DNA of 64,000 bases from Charina bottae (Eukaryota > Chordata > Lepidosauria > Squamata > Charinaidae): the NCBI GenBank assembly GCA_023362775.1, contig JALMGJ010000002.1, positions 63,751,914 to 63,815,913 of the forward strand, written 5' to 3'. This document shows positions 1-9,335 of the stretch, in pieces. The notes under the pieces were generated by a model. It made no database searches, was not told where the DNA came from, and worked only from the letters and a program-made list of their open reading frames with translations. The translations under genes were made by a program, and so were the position numbers. Numbering within the stretch: the first letter of the stretch is position 1; the number at the start of each line of letters is the position of its first letter.

Positions 1-579
1 GCAGACTACACAGCCAAGTTCCGTCTCTATGCCCAGGATTTGGACTGGAATGAGGCTGCCCTGCGGGACCAGTATCTAGAGGGACTGTCTGAGGCCGTGT
101 TGGATGAGGTAGCCCGGGTGGAATGCCCTACCACCCTGGAGCAAACCATCCAGTTGTGCCTCCGCATCGATGGGCGGCTGGAGGACAGGCGCCAGGCCCG
201 CCGGGGACGTGTTGATCCGGGGCTAGGGCGCCACCGGCCTCCCGCACCTCCGGCTCCCTGGCCCCCTGGTGGCCACAGCCCGACCGCGCCAGAGCCAATG
301 CAGCTGGGGGCTGCTCGACCCCGGCTTACTCGGGAGGAAAAGGAGAGGAGGCGCCGGGCCAACCTTTGCCTCTACTGTGGCGGGCCGGGGCATTATGCCA
401 GCTCATGCCCCGAAAAGCAGTCAGTGCCGGGAAACTGGCAGCCCCAGGTCAGTGCCGGCCGAGCGACATGGGGCGTGCAGCCTCTGCCCACAGGCCAACA
501 GGAGAGGAACTCCAGCACCTGCTACTGCCGGTCAAGCTGCGGCTGCGGGCAGGGCAGTGGCTCCTGGCCCATGCCTTAG
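1..579 (+). CDS. gag: gag C-terminal part with CCHC zinc knuckle
   Basis: This reading frame is open from base 1 and stops with TAG at 577-579; its true start is outside the window. It would encode the capsid C-terminal region followed by a proline- and arginine-rich linker. A CCHC zinc knuckle of the form C-x2-C-x4-H-x4-C lies at 367-408 ([14 protein letters not shown]), which in this family binds the RNA genome during packaging. The last 48 or so codons after the heptamer at 429-435 look unlike gag and probably form the unshifted tail. Expression of pol requires a -1 shift into the overlapping frame. Confidence 0.85.
   Translation, partial: ADYTAKFRLYAQDLDWNEAALRDQYLEGLSEAVLDEVARVECPTTLEQTIQLCLRIDGRLEDRRQARRGRVDPGLGRHRPPAPPAPWPPGGHSPTAPEPMQLGAARPRLTREEKERRRRANLCLYCGGPGHYASSCPEKQSVPGNWQPQVSAGRATWGVQPLPTGQQERNSSTCYCRSSCGCGQGSGSWPMP
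429..474 (+). promoter_or_regulatory. probable -1 ribosomal frameshift signal, gag to pro-pol
   Basis: GGGAAAC at 429-435 reads as G GGA AAC in the gag frame, the X XXY YYZ form of a -1 slippery site. Slipping back one base gives exactly the frame that carries the protease and RT. Five bases downstream, GCCCCA at 441-446 can pair with TGGGGC at 469-474 to form a 6-bp GC-rich stem, a usual position for a stimulator. The heptamer, phase and stem are visible directly; function is inferred from known retroviral and retrotransposon frameshift sites. Confidence 0.7.
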
Positions 580-1499
580 TGGACTCAGGGGCCTCCCGCT
601 CCTATATGGACAGTGACTTTGCAGCCCAGCAGCAGGTCCCGCTCCGCGCAAAAAAGGTGCCCATGTCTGTGGAAGCCATTGACGGGCGGCTGCTGCAGTC
701 GGGCCCGGTGAGCCAGGAGACGGCACTCCTCACCATGGTTGTGGGCCAGCACCAGGAGCGGCTGCGCATGGACATTACCAAGATGCCCCGGTTCCCGCTG
801 GTGCTGGGGATAGATTGGCTGGAGCGGCACAACCCCATGATAGACTGGGCGCATCAGCGACTCCAGTTCCGGGAACCTTGCCCGCACCTGGCTGTCAAGA
901 CACTCCTGGGGGCCGCCAGCGCCGAGGGGACTCCTGCCCTTCCCCCGGAATACCAGGAGTTTGGGGATGTCTTTGAGGAGAAGGGGGCAGACCGGTTACC
1001 GCCCCATCGGCCCTACGATTGTGGGATCAACCTCAAGCCTGATGTTCCCCTGCCCGCAGGCCGGCTGTACTCTTTGTCGGAGCCGGAACAGGCCGCCCTC
1101 CGGGACTTTTTAGCCAAGAACCGGCAGAGGGGTTTCATTCGGCCCTCCAGATCCCCGACCTCAGCCCCCGTGCTCTTTGTGAAAAAGAAGTGCGGGGAGC
1201 TGAGGCTTTGCAACGACTATCGGGCACTGAACCGGATAACCGTTCGGGACCGGTACCCACTCCCCTTATACCAGAACTACTGGATCGGGTGCGCCAGGCC
1301 CAGCTGTTCACCAAGCTGGACCTGTGCGGCGCCTACAACCTGGTCAGGATCCGGGAAGGGGATGAATGGAAGACGGCCTTTGGGACGCGCTATGGGCAAT
1401 ACGAGTACCTGGTCATGCCTTTCGGACTTTGTAATGCGCCCGCCGTCTTCCAGCGCTTTATTAACGATGTGTTTCGGGACCTATTGGACCGGTTTGTAG
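432..1499 (+). CDS. pol: pol part 1: aspartic protease and N-terminal RT
   Basis: The frame is entered by the -1 shift at 429-435. The retropepsin active site reads [10 protein letters not shown], with the catalytic Asp codon at 582-584, followed by the substrate-flap region and the LGIDWL motif. RT begins around 950 and contains the conserved [20 protein letters not shown] and LCNDYRALN segments. Near 1262, at YPLPL, recognisable RT sequence moves to the next frame, consistent with loss of one base; residues after that point up to the stop at 1499 are not RT-like. This shift is not at a recognisable recoding site and is judged a disabling mutation. Confidence 0.85.
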   Translation, partial: KLAAPGQCRPSDMGRAASAHRPTGEELQHLLLPVKLRLRAGQWLLAHALVDSGASRSYMDSDFAAQQQVPLRAKKVPMSVEAIDGRLLQSGPVSQETALLTMVVGQHQERLRMDITKMPRFPLVLGIDWLERHNPMIDWAHQRLQFREPCPHLAVKTLLGAASAEGTPALPPEYQEFGDVFEEKGADRLPPHRPYDCGINLKPDVPLPAGRLYSLSEPEQAALRDFLAKNRQRGFIRPSRSPTSAPVLFVKKKCGELRLCNDYRALNRITVRDRYPLPLYQNYWIGCARPSCSPSWTCAAPTTWSGSGKGMNGRRPLGRAMGNTSTWSCLSDFVMRPPSSSALLTMCFGTYWTGL

Positions 1500-4216
1500 T
1501 GGTCTATCTCGATGACATCCTGATCTACTCCAGGGACCCCGCCCGGCATGTGGAGCATGTCCGTACAGTTCTGCAGCGGCTCCTGGAGCACCGGCTTTAC
1601 GCGAAACTGGAGAAGTGCGAGTTCCATGTCCGGGAAGTGGACTTCCTGGGCCACCACCTTACTCCCGAGGGTATAGCCATGGACCCAGCCAAGGTCACCT
1701 CGGTGACGCAGTGGCAAGCTCCCAGGAACCGAAAGGAGCTCCAACGGTTCCTGGGGTTCGCGAACTATTACAGGCAATTTATTGAGGGCTATGCCGCTCT
1801 GGTGGTGCCGCTCACCCGGCTACTGAAACCCCGTGAGACGTTCCGGTGGACTGCAGAGGCAGAGCAGGCGTTCCAACACCTAAAGAGCCGCTTCGCCACG
1901 GAACCAGTGCTGCGACACCCAGACCCCCAGCTCCCGTTCGTCGTGGAGGCGGACGCCTCCAGCTATGCCATCGGAGCGGTCCTTTCACAGCAGGCCACCC
2001 CTATGGAGCCACTGCGTCCCTGTGCCTACTATTCCCGCCAGCTCACCCCTGCAGAGCGTAACTACACCATTTGGGAGCGGGAGCTGCTAGCCATAAAGAC
2101 GGCCTTCGAGGCATGGAGGCATCATTTGGAGGGTGCCCGACATCCAGTGGTCATCCGGACGGACCACCGGAACCTGGAGCATCTGCAGACGGCCCGATGC
2201 TTGAACCAGCGGCAGATCCGTTGGTCGCTCTTCTTCACCCGCTTCGATTTCCGGATCGAGTACATTCCGAGCGCTCAAAACAAGCGGGCCGACGCATTAT
2301 CTCGGAAGCCGGAGTACACGCCCACGGCAGACCTGACTGCCTCCCCGACCACCGTACTGGCCCCAGAGGTGTTCGCGTCCACCGTTCCCCAGCCCACATT
2401 TCGGGACCGGCTCCGAGAGCAGCAGGCCAGGGACCCCTGGACCCGGGAGCAGCTGGGCCGCCTGCAGCAAGCCCGTGCACCGGGCCCTTTGGACTACGCG
2501 GTTGCTGACGGGCTCCTAACGCACCAGGGCCACTTGTGTATACCGGCTGGGCCCCTACGGGGGGAAGTTCTCGCCTTGTGCCATGACACGCGCCCGGCTG
2601 GACATTTCGGGCGCTTTAAGACTTTGCACCTGCTGACCCGAGAGTTCTGGTGGCCCCGGGTCCAGGCGGACGTGGCACGCTATGTGCAGACCTGCGAAGT
2701 GTGCCGCCGAGCAAAGAATCAGCCGGGCAAACCCTCAGGACTCCTGCACCCTCTGCCCACTCCACCACGCCCCTGGCACACCCTATCCATGGACTTCATC
2801 ACTGACCTCCCCAGGGCCGGCTCCTATTCCTGCATCTTGGTGGTGGTGGATCTCCTCAGTAAAATGGGACACTTCATCCCATGTGCTGGCCTCCCGACGG
2901 CTAGGGAGACGGCGCAGCTGTTCGTGCAGCACATCTTTCGGCTACACGGCCTCCCGGAGCAGGTGGTGAGCGACCGGGGCTCCCAGTTCTCCTCCCGTTT
3001 TTGGAAGGCGCTACACACCCTGCTCGGCACGGAGGTGCATCTCTCCTCGTCGCACCACCCCCAGTCGGACGGCCAGACCGAGAGGGTGAACGGGGTGCTG
3101 GAGCAGTACCTACGGTGCTACGTGGGCCACCAGCAGGATGACTGGGCAGACCTGCTCCCTCTGGCGGAGTTCGCCTACAATAACTCCCTGCATTCTTCAA
3201 CCCGGCAGACCCCTTTCCTGACCCTCTACGGCTACCACCCCCGTTTCTTCCCATCCGTCCTTCCCAGTACCACAGTTCTGGCAGCGGAGGCCTTCGTCCA
3301 GGAACTTCGGGCTCAGCACTCCATGCTCAAGGAACACCTCAAGCAGGCTAAACGGGCCTATAAGGCCAATGCGGACCGGCGGCGGCAGCCAGGCCAGGAC
3401 CTGCAAGTAGGCGACCGGGTGTGGCTGTCCACCAGGTATCTGCCCAGCTCGAGGCCCTCCAGGAAGCTGGACGCCCGCTTTATCGGGCCGTATCCGGTGG
3501 TGGAACGCGTCAACCCCGTGGCTTTCCGCCTGGACCTGCCCCCATCTCTCCGGATCCACCCCGTGTTCCACCGGTCCCTCCTGGTGCCCGCCGTCCCTCC
3601 GGATCCCCATCGTCCCTCGGTGCCACCCCCGCCACCGGTGATGGTGGATGGTCAGGAGGAGTTTGAGGTGGCCCGTATCTTGGACTCCCGCATGCGGAGA
3701 GGGCGCCTCCAATATCTGGTTGACTGGAAAGGGTACGGGCCGGAAGACCGCTCCTGGGAGCCCGCGACTCAGGTCCATGCCCCCGCCTTGGTCCAGGACT
3801 TCCACCGGGCTTATCCTCGCAAGCCGGGACCCGTAGCTTCTCGGGGAGGGGGCCCTGAGGGGGGGGATAGTGTCTGCCTCTGCCCCAGGGCCTCAGCGAT
3901 GAGTCAGAGGACGAGCTGCCCCTGGCAAACCCCCAGGGGATTGAGCCAGGCGAGGCCCCAGATGCGGACACAGGCCCAGACGATGACCCAGCACCGCAGG
4001 AGGCAGCAATACCTGAGGCTGCAGGAGAGCAAGCTGGGGATGGTGGTTTGGCCCCACCCTCTAGCCAGCAGCCAGCAACCGAGGCTACAGCGGAGCAAGC
4101 TGGGGATTGCGGTTTGTCCCCACCCTTTAGCCAGCAGCCAGCTGGATCCCATCAGCCTCCCAGCTCTCCTGAATCCCCCAAAGGGCAGAGGCGGAGGCGT
4201 GTGCGCCTCGCCTTAA
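1262..4216 (+). CDS. pol: pol part 2: RT, RNase H, integrase, chromodomain
   Basis: Recognisable RT resumes at about 1262 and runs open for nearly 3 kb. RT motif A is [10 protein letters not shown] and motif C is YLDD at 1505-1516. RNase H follows ([31 protein letters not shown]). Integrase has the H-x-H/C-x2-C zinc domain (CHDTRPAGH ... CEVC) and a D,D35E triad: MDFITD, SDRGSQF and QTERVN. A GPY/F module ([11 protein letters not shown]) is next, then a chromodomain at about 3659-3817 (ARILDSR ... YLVDWKGYG ... SWEP), which in chromoviruses guides integration to marked chromatin. The frame continues into the LTR and stops at 4216; residues past the chromodomain are not expected to matter. All catalytic acidic residues are present. 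Confidence 0.9.
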   Translation, partial: PLIPELLDRVRQAQLFTKLDLCGAYNLVRIREGDEWKTAFGTRYGQYEYLVMPFGLCNAPAVFQRFINDVFRDLLDRFVVVYLDDILIYSRDPARHVEHVRTVLQRLLEHRLYAKLEKCEFHVREVDFLGHHLTPEGIAMDPAKVTSVTQWQAPRNRKELQRFLGFANYYRQFIEGYAALVVPLTRLLKPRETFRWTAEAEQAFQHLKSRFATEPVLRHPDPQLPFVVEADASSYAIGAVLSQQATPMEPLRPCAYYSRQLTPAERNYTIWERELLAIKTAFEAWRHHLEGARHPVVIRTDHRNLEHLQTARCLNQRQIRWSLFFTRFDFRIEYIPSAQNKRADALSRKPEYTPTADLTASPTTVLAPEVFASTVPQPTFRDRLREQQARDPWTREQLGRLQQARAPGPLDYAVADGLLTHQGHLCIPAGPLRGEVLALCHDTRPAGHFGRFKTLHLLTREFWWPRVQADVARYVQTCEVCRRAKNQPGKPSGLLHPLPTPPRPWHTLSMDFITDLPRAGSYSCILVVVDLLSKMGHFIPCAGLPTARETAQLFVQHIFRLHGLPEQVVSDRGSQFSSRFWKALHTLLGTEVHLSSSHHPQSDGQTERVNGVLEQYLRCYVGHQQDDWADLLPLAEFAYNNSLHSSTRQTPFLTLYGYHPRFFPSVLPSTTVLAAEAFVQELRAQHSMLKEHLKQAKRAYKANADRRRQPGQDLQVGDRVWLSTRYLPSSRPSRKLDARFIGPYPVVERVNPVAFRLDLPPSLRIHPVFHRSLLVPAVPPDPHRPSVPPPPPVMVDGQEEFEVARILDSRMRRGRLQYLVDWKGYGPEDRSWEPATQVHAPALVQDFHRAYPRKPGPVASRGGGPEGGDSVCLCPRASAMSQRTSCPWQTPRGLSQARPQMRTQAQTMTQHRRRQQYLRLQESKLGMVVWPHPLASSQQPRLQRSKLGIAVCPHPLASSQLDPISLPALLNPPKGRGGGVCASP

Positions 4217-4305
4217 AGGACAGAAGGAAAAGTGCTCGGCTGGCTGCTAGGGAGTTACGCAGAGGGCAGGGAGAGTCTTTGCAGGACCCAGAGGACAGCT
4301 CCTGA
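3871..4305 (+). other. open frame inside the 5' half of the LTR
   Basis: One frame is open for about 144 codons, from just after TAG at 3868-3870 to TGA at 4303-4305. No in-frame ATG was found. The predicted peptide is acidic at first ([23 protein letters not shown]), then Gln/Pro-rich, and ends in a strongly basic stretch ([20 protein letters not shown]). It overlaps the tail of the pol frame in another phase. It could be a relic of captured coding sequence, a conserved LTR peptide, or chance openness of GC-rich DNA. Confidence 0.35.
4027..4158 (+). repeat. 66-bp tandem duplication within the LTR
   Basis: GAGCAAGCTGGGGAT-type sequence at 4027 recurs at 4093, and similarity continues through CCAGCAGCCAG in both units. 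The period is 66 bp, so all reading frames are preserved. The units differ at several bases, so the duplication is not very recent. Confidence 0.75.
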
Positions 4306-4803
4306 ACTCCTGATAAATCACCAACGACGCAGTGAGGGATTTGTGGGAGCAACGTTGCACTTTGGCTTCGCGACCACTCTGGTATCCTGTTTCCTGCGTT
4401 CCTGACCCTGTTTGGACTATCTTGCTCTGTCTTCTGGACCCCTGGACCTGGCTTGGATTATCATGGCTCGGACTTCTGGAACCCTTGACCCAGTTTGGAT
4501 TATTGACTACCCTTTGCTTCACTACTCTGATTATTGGCACACGCTGGTTTGTCTCTCTCTCAGTCTTGCAAAGTAACCTTGGGCTGCATTCCTTACCTCG
4601 GGCTGACTGCCAAGACTCTCCAATCTGTTCTGGAGGCGAGCCAGCACAAAAGGGAGTGGGACTTGCTCTCTGTTTATATACCCTGGCTTGTCCTGCTTGT
4701 GTTGGTGGAGGTGTTGTTCTCTCCTTAGTAGTTCCTTGATTGGGCTGTTGTTTGCTGCTTGGTTGATTGACTTAGTTAATAGTTCCTTGATTAGGGTCTA
4801 TTG

Positions 4804-5123
4804 CAGAGCTTTCCAAACTTTTCGTGTTGGTGACACACTTTTTAGACATGCATCATTTCGCGACACACTCTTACAAGAGGGCACAAGGCAGGCACTAGGA
4901 CTTGTGCGGAATCACAGCAGGTTTGGAGGCAGCAAGGCACAAGGCACGCACTAGGACCTGCGTGGAATCCTGGCAGGGCAGGTTTGGAGGCAGCAAGGCA
5001 CAAGGCATGCACTAGGACCTGTGTGGAATCCTGGCAGGGCTCAGAGGCAGCAGCAGCCATGACACACCCAGACACTGCAGCCGACAGACTAATGTGTCCC
5101 GACACACAGTTTGGAAAGCTCTG
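4804..5123. mobile_element. hAT-type foldback MITE, copy 1
   Basis: The element is 320 bp and is flanked by a perfect 8-bp TSD, GTCTATTG (4796-4803 and 5124-5131), the hAT signature. Termini are inverted: CAGAGCTTTCCAAACTT on the left and the complement of CAGAGCTTTCCAAACTG on the right, each followed by a GACACAC motif. The interior has about 2.5 copies of a 61-bp tandem unit (units starting 4921 and 4982). No transposase is encoded. It sits in the coding tail of the Penelope-like element, so it is younger than that insertion. Confidence 0.92.
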
Positions 5124-5131
5124 GTCTATTG

Positions 5132-5645
5132 TGTTGTTTAATTGCTCCTCTGCTGCTAATCTTGCTGTTAATCTTTGCATATCTTGTTGTTGATTGCTGG
5201 CAAAGAGGTGTTCTGGTCTTCTGGCTTTTCTATTGTCTCTTATGTCTCTTATGAATGGTGTGTAAATGTTGTTTACCTCTATGTGTCTGTTGATGGCTGC
5301 TTTGTCTGAGTGCCAAGCTTCCAGGAATTCTCTAGCATTTTTGGACTTGGCCTGGTTTAAGATGCTCACAGTTCCCCAGTTGAAAGTATGGTTAAGTTTG
5401 TCCATGTGTTGTGAGATTAAGGAGTTTTCATCATGTCTTCTGACTGCTAGTTGGTGTTCGTGGATGCGTTCTGCTAGTCTTCTGCCGGTCTGTCCTACAT
5501 AGTGGCTGTTACAGTCCTTACACTGTATGTTGTAGATAACTCCTGTTTTTTCTTCTTGGGCTACTGGATCTTTTGGGTTACTTACGATGTTCTGAAGGGT
5601 TTTGGTTGGTTTGTGTGCTACAGTGATGCCGTGTGGTTGTAACAG
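5132..5645 (-). pseudogene. GIY-YIG endonuclease region of PLE copy 1
   Basis: Reading down the minus strand, the frame contains VIYNIQCKDCNSHYVGQTGR, where YNI and YVG are the GIY and YIG positions. Then come the conserved Arg/Glu/His residues (RRLAERIHEHQLAVRR), FLEAWHSDKAAINRHIEVNN and a Gln/Arg-rich tail. In PLEs this domain nicks target DNA for target-primed reverse transcription. The frame differs from that of the RT because of the internal deletion, and the tail is interrupted by the hAT MITE. Confidence 0.85.
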
Positions 5646-6290
5646 TCTTGTGGGAGGTAGGGTTACTGCTTTGGTAGTGGAGCACTTGGTTAGTGTGGGT
5701 AGATTTCCGGTAGACTTGTGTTTCTAGAATGCCCTGATTTCCTCTACTGATGAGGATGTCCAAGAAGGGTAGTGTGTTGTTGTTTTCTTCTTCCCTTGTG
5801 AATTTTATTCCTTTGAAGATGTTGTTGATGGTTTCATGTGTTTCTTCCAGTTGATCCTTTTTTATTATGACAAAGGTGTCATCTACATACCGGATCCATA
5901 CTTTGGGTTGTATGCGTGGGAGTGCTATCTTTTCTAGACGTTGCATTACTGTCTCTGCTATGAGTCCTGAGAGTGGTGATCCCATGGGTGTTCCTTTGAT
6001 TTGTTGGTATATTTGTCCATCAAACTGAAAGTAGGTGGTGAGGCAGAGGTTGATGAGTTCCATGATTCTGGGTATTTTGATCTTGGTGTATCTAGTTAGG
6101 TCAGCTGTGTTATGTACAACTGTTGCCATGGATTCAGTCGCTAGTGGTTGGTCTATGGATGTAAAGAGTGCAGGGACATCAAATTACACCATAATTTCAT
6201 CTTCATCTATTTTTAGGTCTTTGATTTTCTGGAGGCACTGTAGTGGGGAGTTGATAGAGTATTCACTCTCTTCTGTGAGATACCCAAGTG
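5578..6290 (-). pseudogene. Penelope-type reverse transcriptase fragment
   Basis: Motif A reads FDVPALFTSI near 6180, the KGTPMGSPLSG motif follows, and motif C is IRYVDDTFVI. This combination, telomerase-like and without an RNase H domain, is typical of PLE RTs. A TAA codon (TTA on the plus strand at 6184-6186) interrupts the frame just before motif A. The last residues before the stop near 5578 are out of register because of the deletion to the GIY-YIG part. The N-terminal portion of RT is missing. Confidence 0.88.
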
Positions 6291-6299
6291 CTGTTTCTT

Positions 6300-6610
6300 A
6301 TTTTTTTTTTTAATCCAGAGACTTGGGACATATCTACCCAATGACCTCTGGGTGGCAAAAATAATTAAAAAAAAAACTATACAAATCCGATTCACAAGAA
6401 ACTAGGTCAAGGCCCCTAAAAATGACATTGTCAGCTCATTAAACAAATCGCATCCACAGCAGAATTCCTGGCCCCAGTGCCGGGGGAAGAACCTGGTCTT
6501 CATAGCCTTTCAGAATGCCCATAGGATTGGGGCTGTCCATGTCTCATGAGAGAAGCTGTTCCACAAGACAGGTGCCGTGACAAAAAAGTCACACTTCCTG
6601 GGTCCAAGCA
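6300..6610 (-). mobile_element. L2-like LINE 3' end, old
   Basis: On the minus strand a decayed frame resembles the L2 C terminus (APVLWNSF ... KAMKTRFF, compare APTLWNMLPPE ... NLKTWFC in the intact copy at 9.3-11.3 kb). It is followed by a 3' end of the form CCACCCAGAGGTCATTGGGT and an A-rich tail, seen as the T-run at 6300-6312. No complete frame remains. Confidence 0.6.
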
Positions 6611-6687
6611 GTTAATACTACTTCTCCGATGGAAAAATTGGAGACTGGGGAAAAATATTGTTCAGTTACTGAATTAAAAGCTTCAAT

Positions 6688-6690
<3 letters not shown>

Positions 6691-6730
<40 letters not shown>
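6691..6730. repeat. (AC)n microsatellite
   Basis: Twenty uninterrupted AC units. The flanks at 6611-6690 and 6731-7606 show no recognisable gene or repeat. Confidence 0.97.
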
Positions 6731-6732
<2 letters not shown>

Positions 6733-7606
6733 AGTTTAAAGTCTAACTGGCCTGGTTAGGTTTGAGTTCCAGAAGAAAGAAGGTGGGAAACCTACACTGG
6801 CCAGTATTTCATTCTATAGGATGGTTTTGAAGCACTGCAATTCTCATCCACTTTTATATCTTCAAACATGATTTGACCAGACTTAGTTTGATACTCTTTC
6901 ATGCCTTCTGATACCTTTCCACTTGAATGCCATTGCCTTATCCTGTTCAAAGGGAAACTATATTTTATTTTGGGAACCACTTCTTGTTGAATCTTCTTAG
7001 AAGTCTTCATTCTGATATTTTTTTCATATGCTGCATAAGCAGAAATCCTCCAAAATGAGTCCTTCCCTCTATAGCTTGCTTTGAATGAGTTTTATATGCT
7101 CCCCCTTTTATACATGTCCATTCATACGTTCACAAAAAATACATGGCTCAGAGTATATATAAGAACCAAACAACGATAGATCAGTATATATGATGACTTC
7201 ATAATAATATGAATTATATGGTGATCATCACCAAAGGAGTTCATTGATTAGGGTACAGGTCTGAATACGGCTTAAACATTATTAAAAATAGAAGTGTATT
7301 TATTTTCAGGGCCAGTTCAAGATGCTGATATTAGTCTATAAAATAAAACTACACAGTTTTGGATCATTTATATCTACTGTGACTTGCAACAGTTTACCAA
7401 TGTCAGGCAGAATTTTTTTCTACATATGTCTAGAGCTTTGGAAGATATCAGGGCTGTGTTTAGAAAGATTATCACTGAGTTAGGGATCCATAGACCAATC
7501 TAAATCTGAATTACGTCAATGGCACATTTATTCACTTATTATTCCAATCTATAAGATTTTCTGCAACTTTTAAAAATAAAAATTAAAGAAAATCTGCATA
7601 TGTTTT

Positions 7607-7656
7607 TGTATGTATGTATGTATGTATGTATGTATGTATGTATGTATGTATGTATG

Positions 7657-7690
<34 letters not shown>
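7607..7690. repeat. compound (TATG)n/(TATC)n microsatellite
   Basis: About 50 bases of TATG units pass directly into about 34 bases of TATC units. The switch from G to C at the last position of the unit suggests one base change spread by slippage. Confidence 0.95.
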
Positions 7691-7691
<1 letters not shown>

Positions 7692-9120
7692 TTAAAATAC
7701 ATCAAATAATAGCTCCAGTTGAAAGTTAGCTGGCAAGCTTTCATGGTTAGCAAAACCTGAATCTCCTTATCCTTTTCTCCCTCTGGATATATTTGCAGGG
7801 TAGGTAGGTCCATGATGGGTTTTCCTCCTTACACAGCAATCCCTATGCTGATTCTTCATTAGTGGCCTTGAGTCACCTTGGCACCTACATCTCTCTGGGA
7901 GCCTTACATGGTCTAAATCCACCTTTGCTTGTAAGTGATTGGATTTTTCATTCTCTCAGTAAGAATCCAAATAGCATCACCACTGTAAGCAGCTCCTGTA
8001 AAAGTCACTCTTCCTCACAAGGTTATGGGATTGGACTCCAATAATCTCTCTTTGTTGTTCTGGCTGTATAAGATACTTTTACCTGGGTCAAAACAGACGA
8101 TTGAAACTGGTTTTACAGCAATTGTGTAGTAATGACAATTTTAATAAAGAGACTGATGGATCAGCCAGTAGAAAGAAAAAACGAAAGAAGCAAAGACAAG
8201 TGGTGGGAAAGGATTGTCATCCCAGCCTGGCAACCTCCAGATGTGTTGGGATTACAACACTCTGAATTTCTGTGTAGCTGACATGAAAGATAATTGTTGC
8301 CTTGGCTGCTCCGATGCTTCAGCAAGCAGAGTAGTTTACCATCTCAAAGTGAACACCATTTGCAAGATATAGTACTAACTACTAATAGACATGGTACTGT
8401 GGTTACACTACAAGAATAATGCCTGTCTCCACTTTGAATAGAGGATAGTGACTGTACTTATGCAATCATGAGCAGGAACTACAGTAGTTATTATCAAGCA
8501 TATGTTTTAATCACTCTTCAGATGATACAGGTTTGAAAATCATCATATTTACTCATCACACTAATGCCTTTGAGGTTAAGCAACATTATGCAGAGTGCAG
8601 AAAAGCAGTCAATAAGCCAAATAAATTAAAGGCATGTGATAAGAAACAGAAAAGGAAATACAACTAAAACTAGCGTACACCAACACCATTCACTCTGCCT
8701 CACCATATCTTTCTATTCTTACCATCTATGTTCCCACTACATCCATACATTGCTTTATACTGTACATTTTCATTGCATTTTCTTCTTTAAACTTCTTACC
8801 TCTCTTTTTAAGGACCTCATCAATTATACCAATCACAACTTTCTTACTCTTCCCCTTCCTCTCAATGTTTTCACTCTTCCCAGACTCTCTTTTCATAAGG
8901 TCTTTCTTCACTAGTTACAAAATGTATCTTACAACTTTTGATCTTTGAACAGTAAACTCACTTTCTACAAATTGGGTGCCCTCCAAAGATGTGGACTTCA
9001 ACAACCCAAATTCCTTGGCTAACATATATGGAAGGCACATAGATTGAAGAAGGGTAACTAAATTCTGAAAAAAGCCCTTTTTGCTGCATGGGGTATCCAA
9101 GCATCAGATTGGCCAGCATC
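7691..9120. other. non-coding stretch, little recognised
   Basis: No conserved coding frame is visible. A short piece at about 8225-8275 (CTCCAGATGTGTTGG, then ACAACACTCTGAATT) resembles a common foldback repeat also seen near 55.9 kb. The remaining sequence is AT-rich and looks unique. Confidence 0.5.
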
Positions 9121-9335
9121 AAATATAGACAAGGGGTTGTTTTTTATATAAATTTTATTGAATTTTGAAATACATATTAAAAGTTAGAACAAGAAATAAA
9201 GAAAGAAATACAAAGTAAGAAAAAAGTAAAAGAAAAGTGAAGTCAAGAAAAATAATATACAAAAGAAATATAGAAAATAGATGTCCTCCAATCTGTCTTT
9301 GGTCTTTAAGTACAATATTTGCTTTAAACGTTTCT

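Larger units (their letters stand above)
1..4648 (+). mobile_element. Ty3/gypsy chromovirus LTR retrotransposon, 5' part outside window
   Basis: The order gag zinc knuckle, aspartic protease, reverse transcriptase, RNase H, integrase, C-terminal chromodomain and 3' LTR is that of a Ty3/gypsy chromovirus. The 5' LTR, primer-binding site and gag start lie left of the window. A purine-rich tract at 3857-3870 is followed by TGT at 3871, and the sequence ends in ACA at 4648, as expected for LTR edges. Bases from 4649 on match the 3' UTR of a Penelope-like element on the minus strand, so the chromovirus appears inserted into that older element. RT is broken by one frameshift near 1262, so this copy is probably not autonomous. 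Codon use is GC-rich, unlike the AT-rich surroundings. Confidence 0.93.
3871..4648 (+). repeat. 3' LTR of the chromovirus
   Basis: The segment starts TGT right after the polypurine tract GAGGGGGGGGATAG and ends ACA, giving a 778-bp LTR with matching short inverted ends. The 5' LTR is outside the window, so identity between LTRs cannot be judged. The first 435 bases are GC-rich and open in one frame; the remainder is T-rich with repeated CTGGACC/TTGGAT-type motifs. The 3' edge was set where sequence similarity to the Penelope-like 3' UTR begins. Confidence 0.75.
4649..6299 (-). mobile_element. Penelope-like element copy 1, broken
   Basis: The minus strand encodes, in order, a Penelope-type RT (about 6290-5650), a GIY-YIG endonuclease region (about 5645-5132) and a 3' UTR ending at 4649. 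It matches the plus-strand copy at 62895-63917 over the GIY-YIG and 3' regions, but lacks about 225 bp between the RT end and the Leu-Gln-Pro-His-Gly segment, with the junction near 5647. It is 5'-truncated near 6299, carries a stop in RT, and is split by a hAT MITE at 4804-5123. The chromovirus LTR joins it just before the place where copy 2 has its hammerhead-like motif. Confidence 0.9.

Noticed and set aside
27..362. Minus-strand open frame over gag
   Set aside because: Shadow of GC-rich gag; no family features.
3197..3971. Two long minus-strand frames over integrase and chromodomain
   Set aside because: Shadows of the pol frame with no own motifs.
7607..7690. Regulatory repeat or origin
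   Set aside because: Simple tetranucleotide slippage array without further signals.
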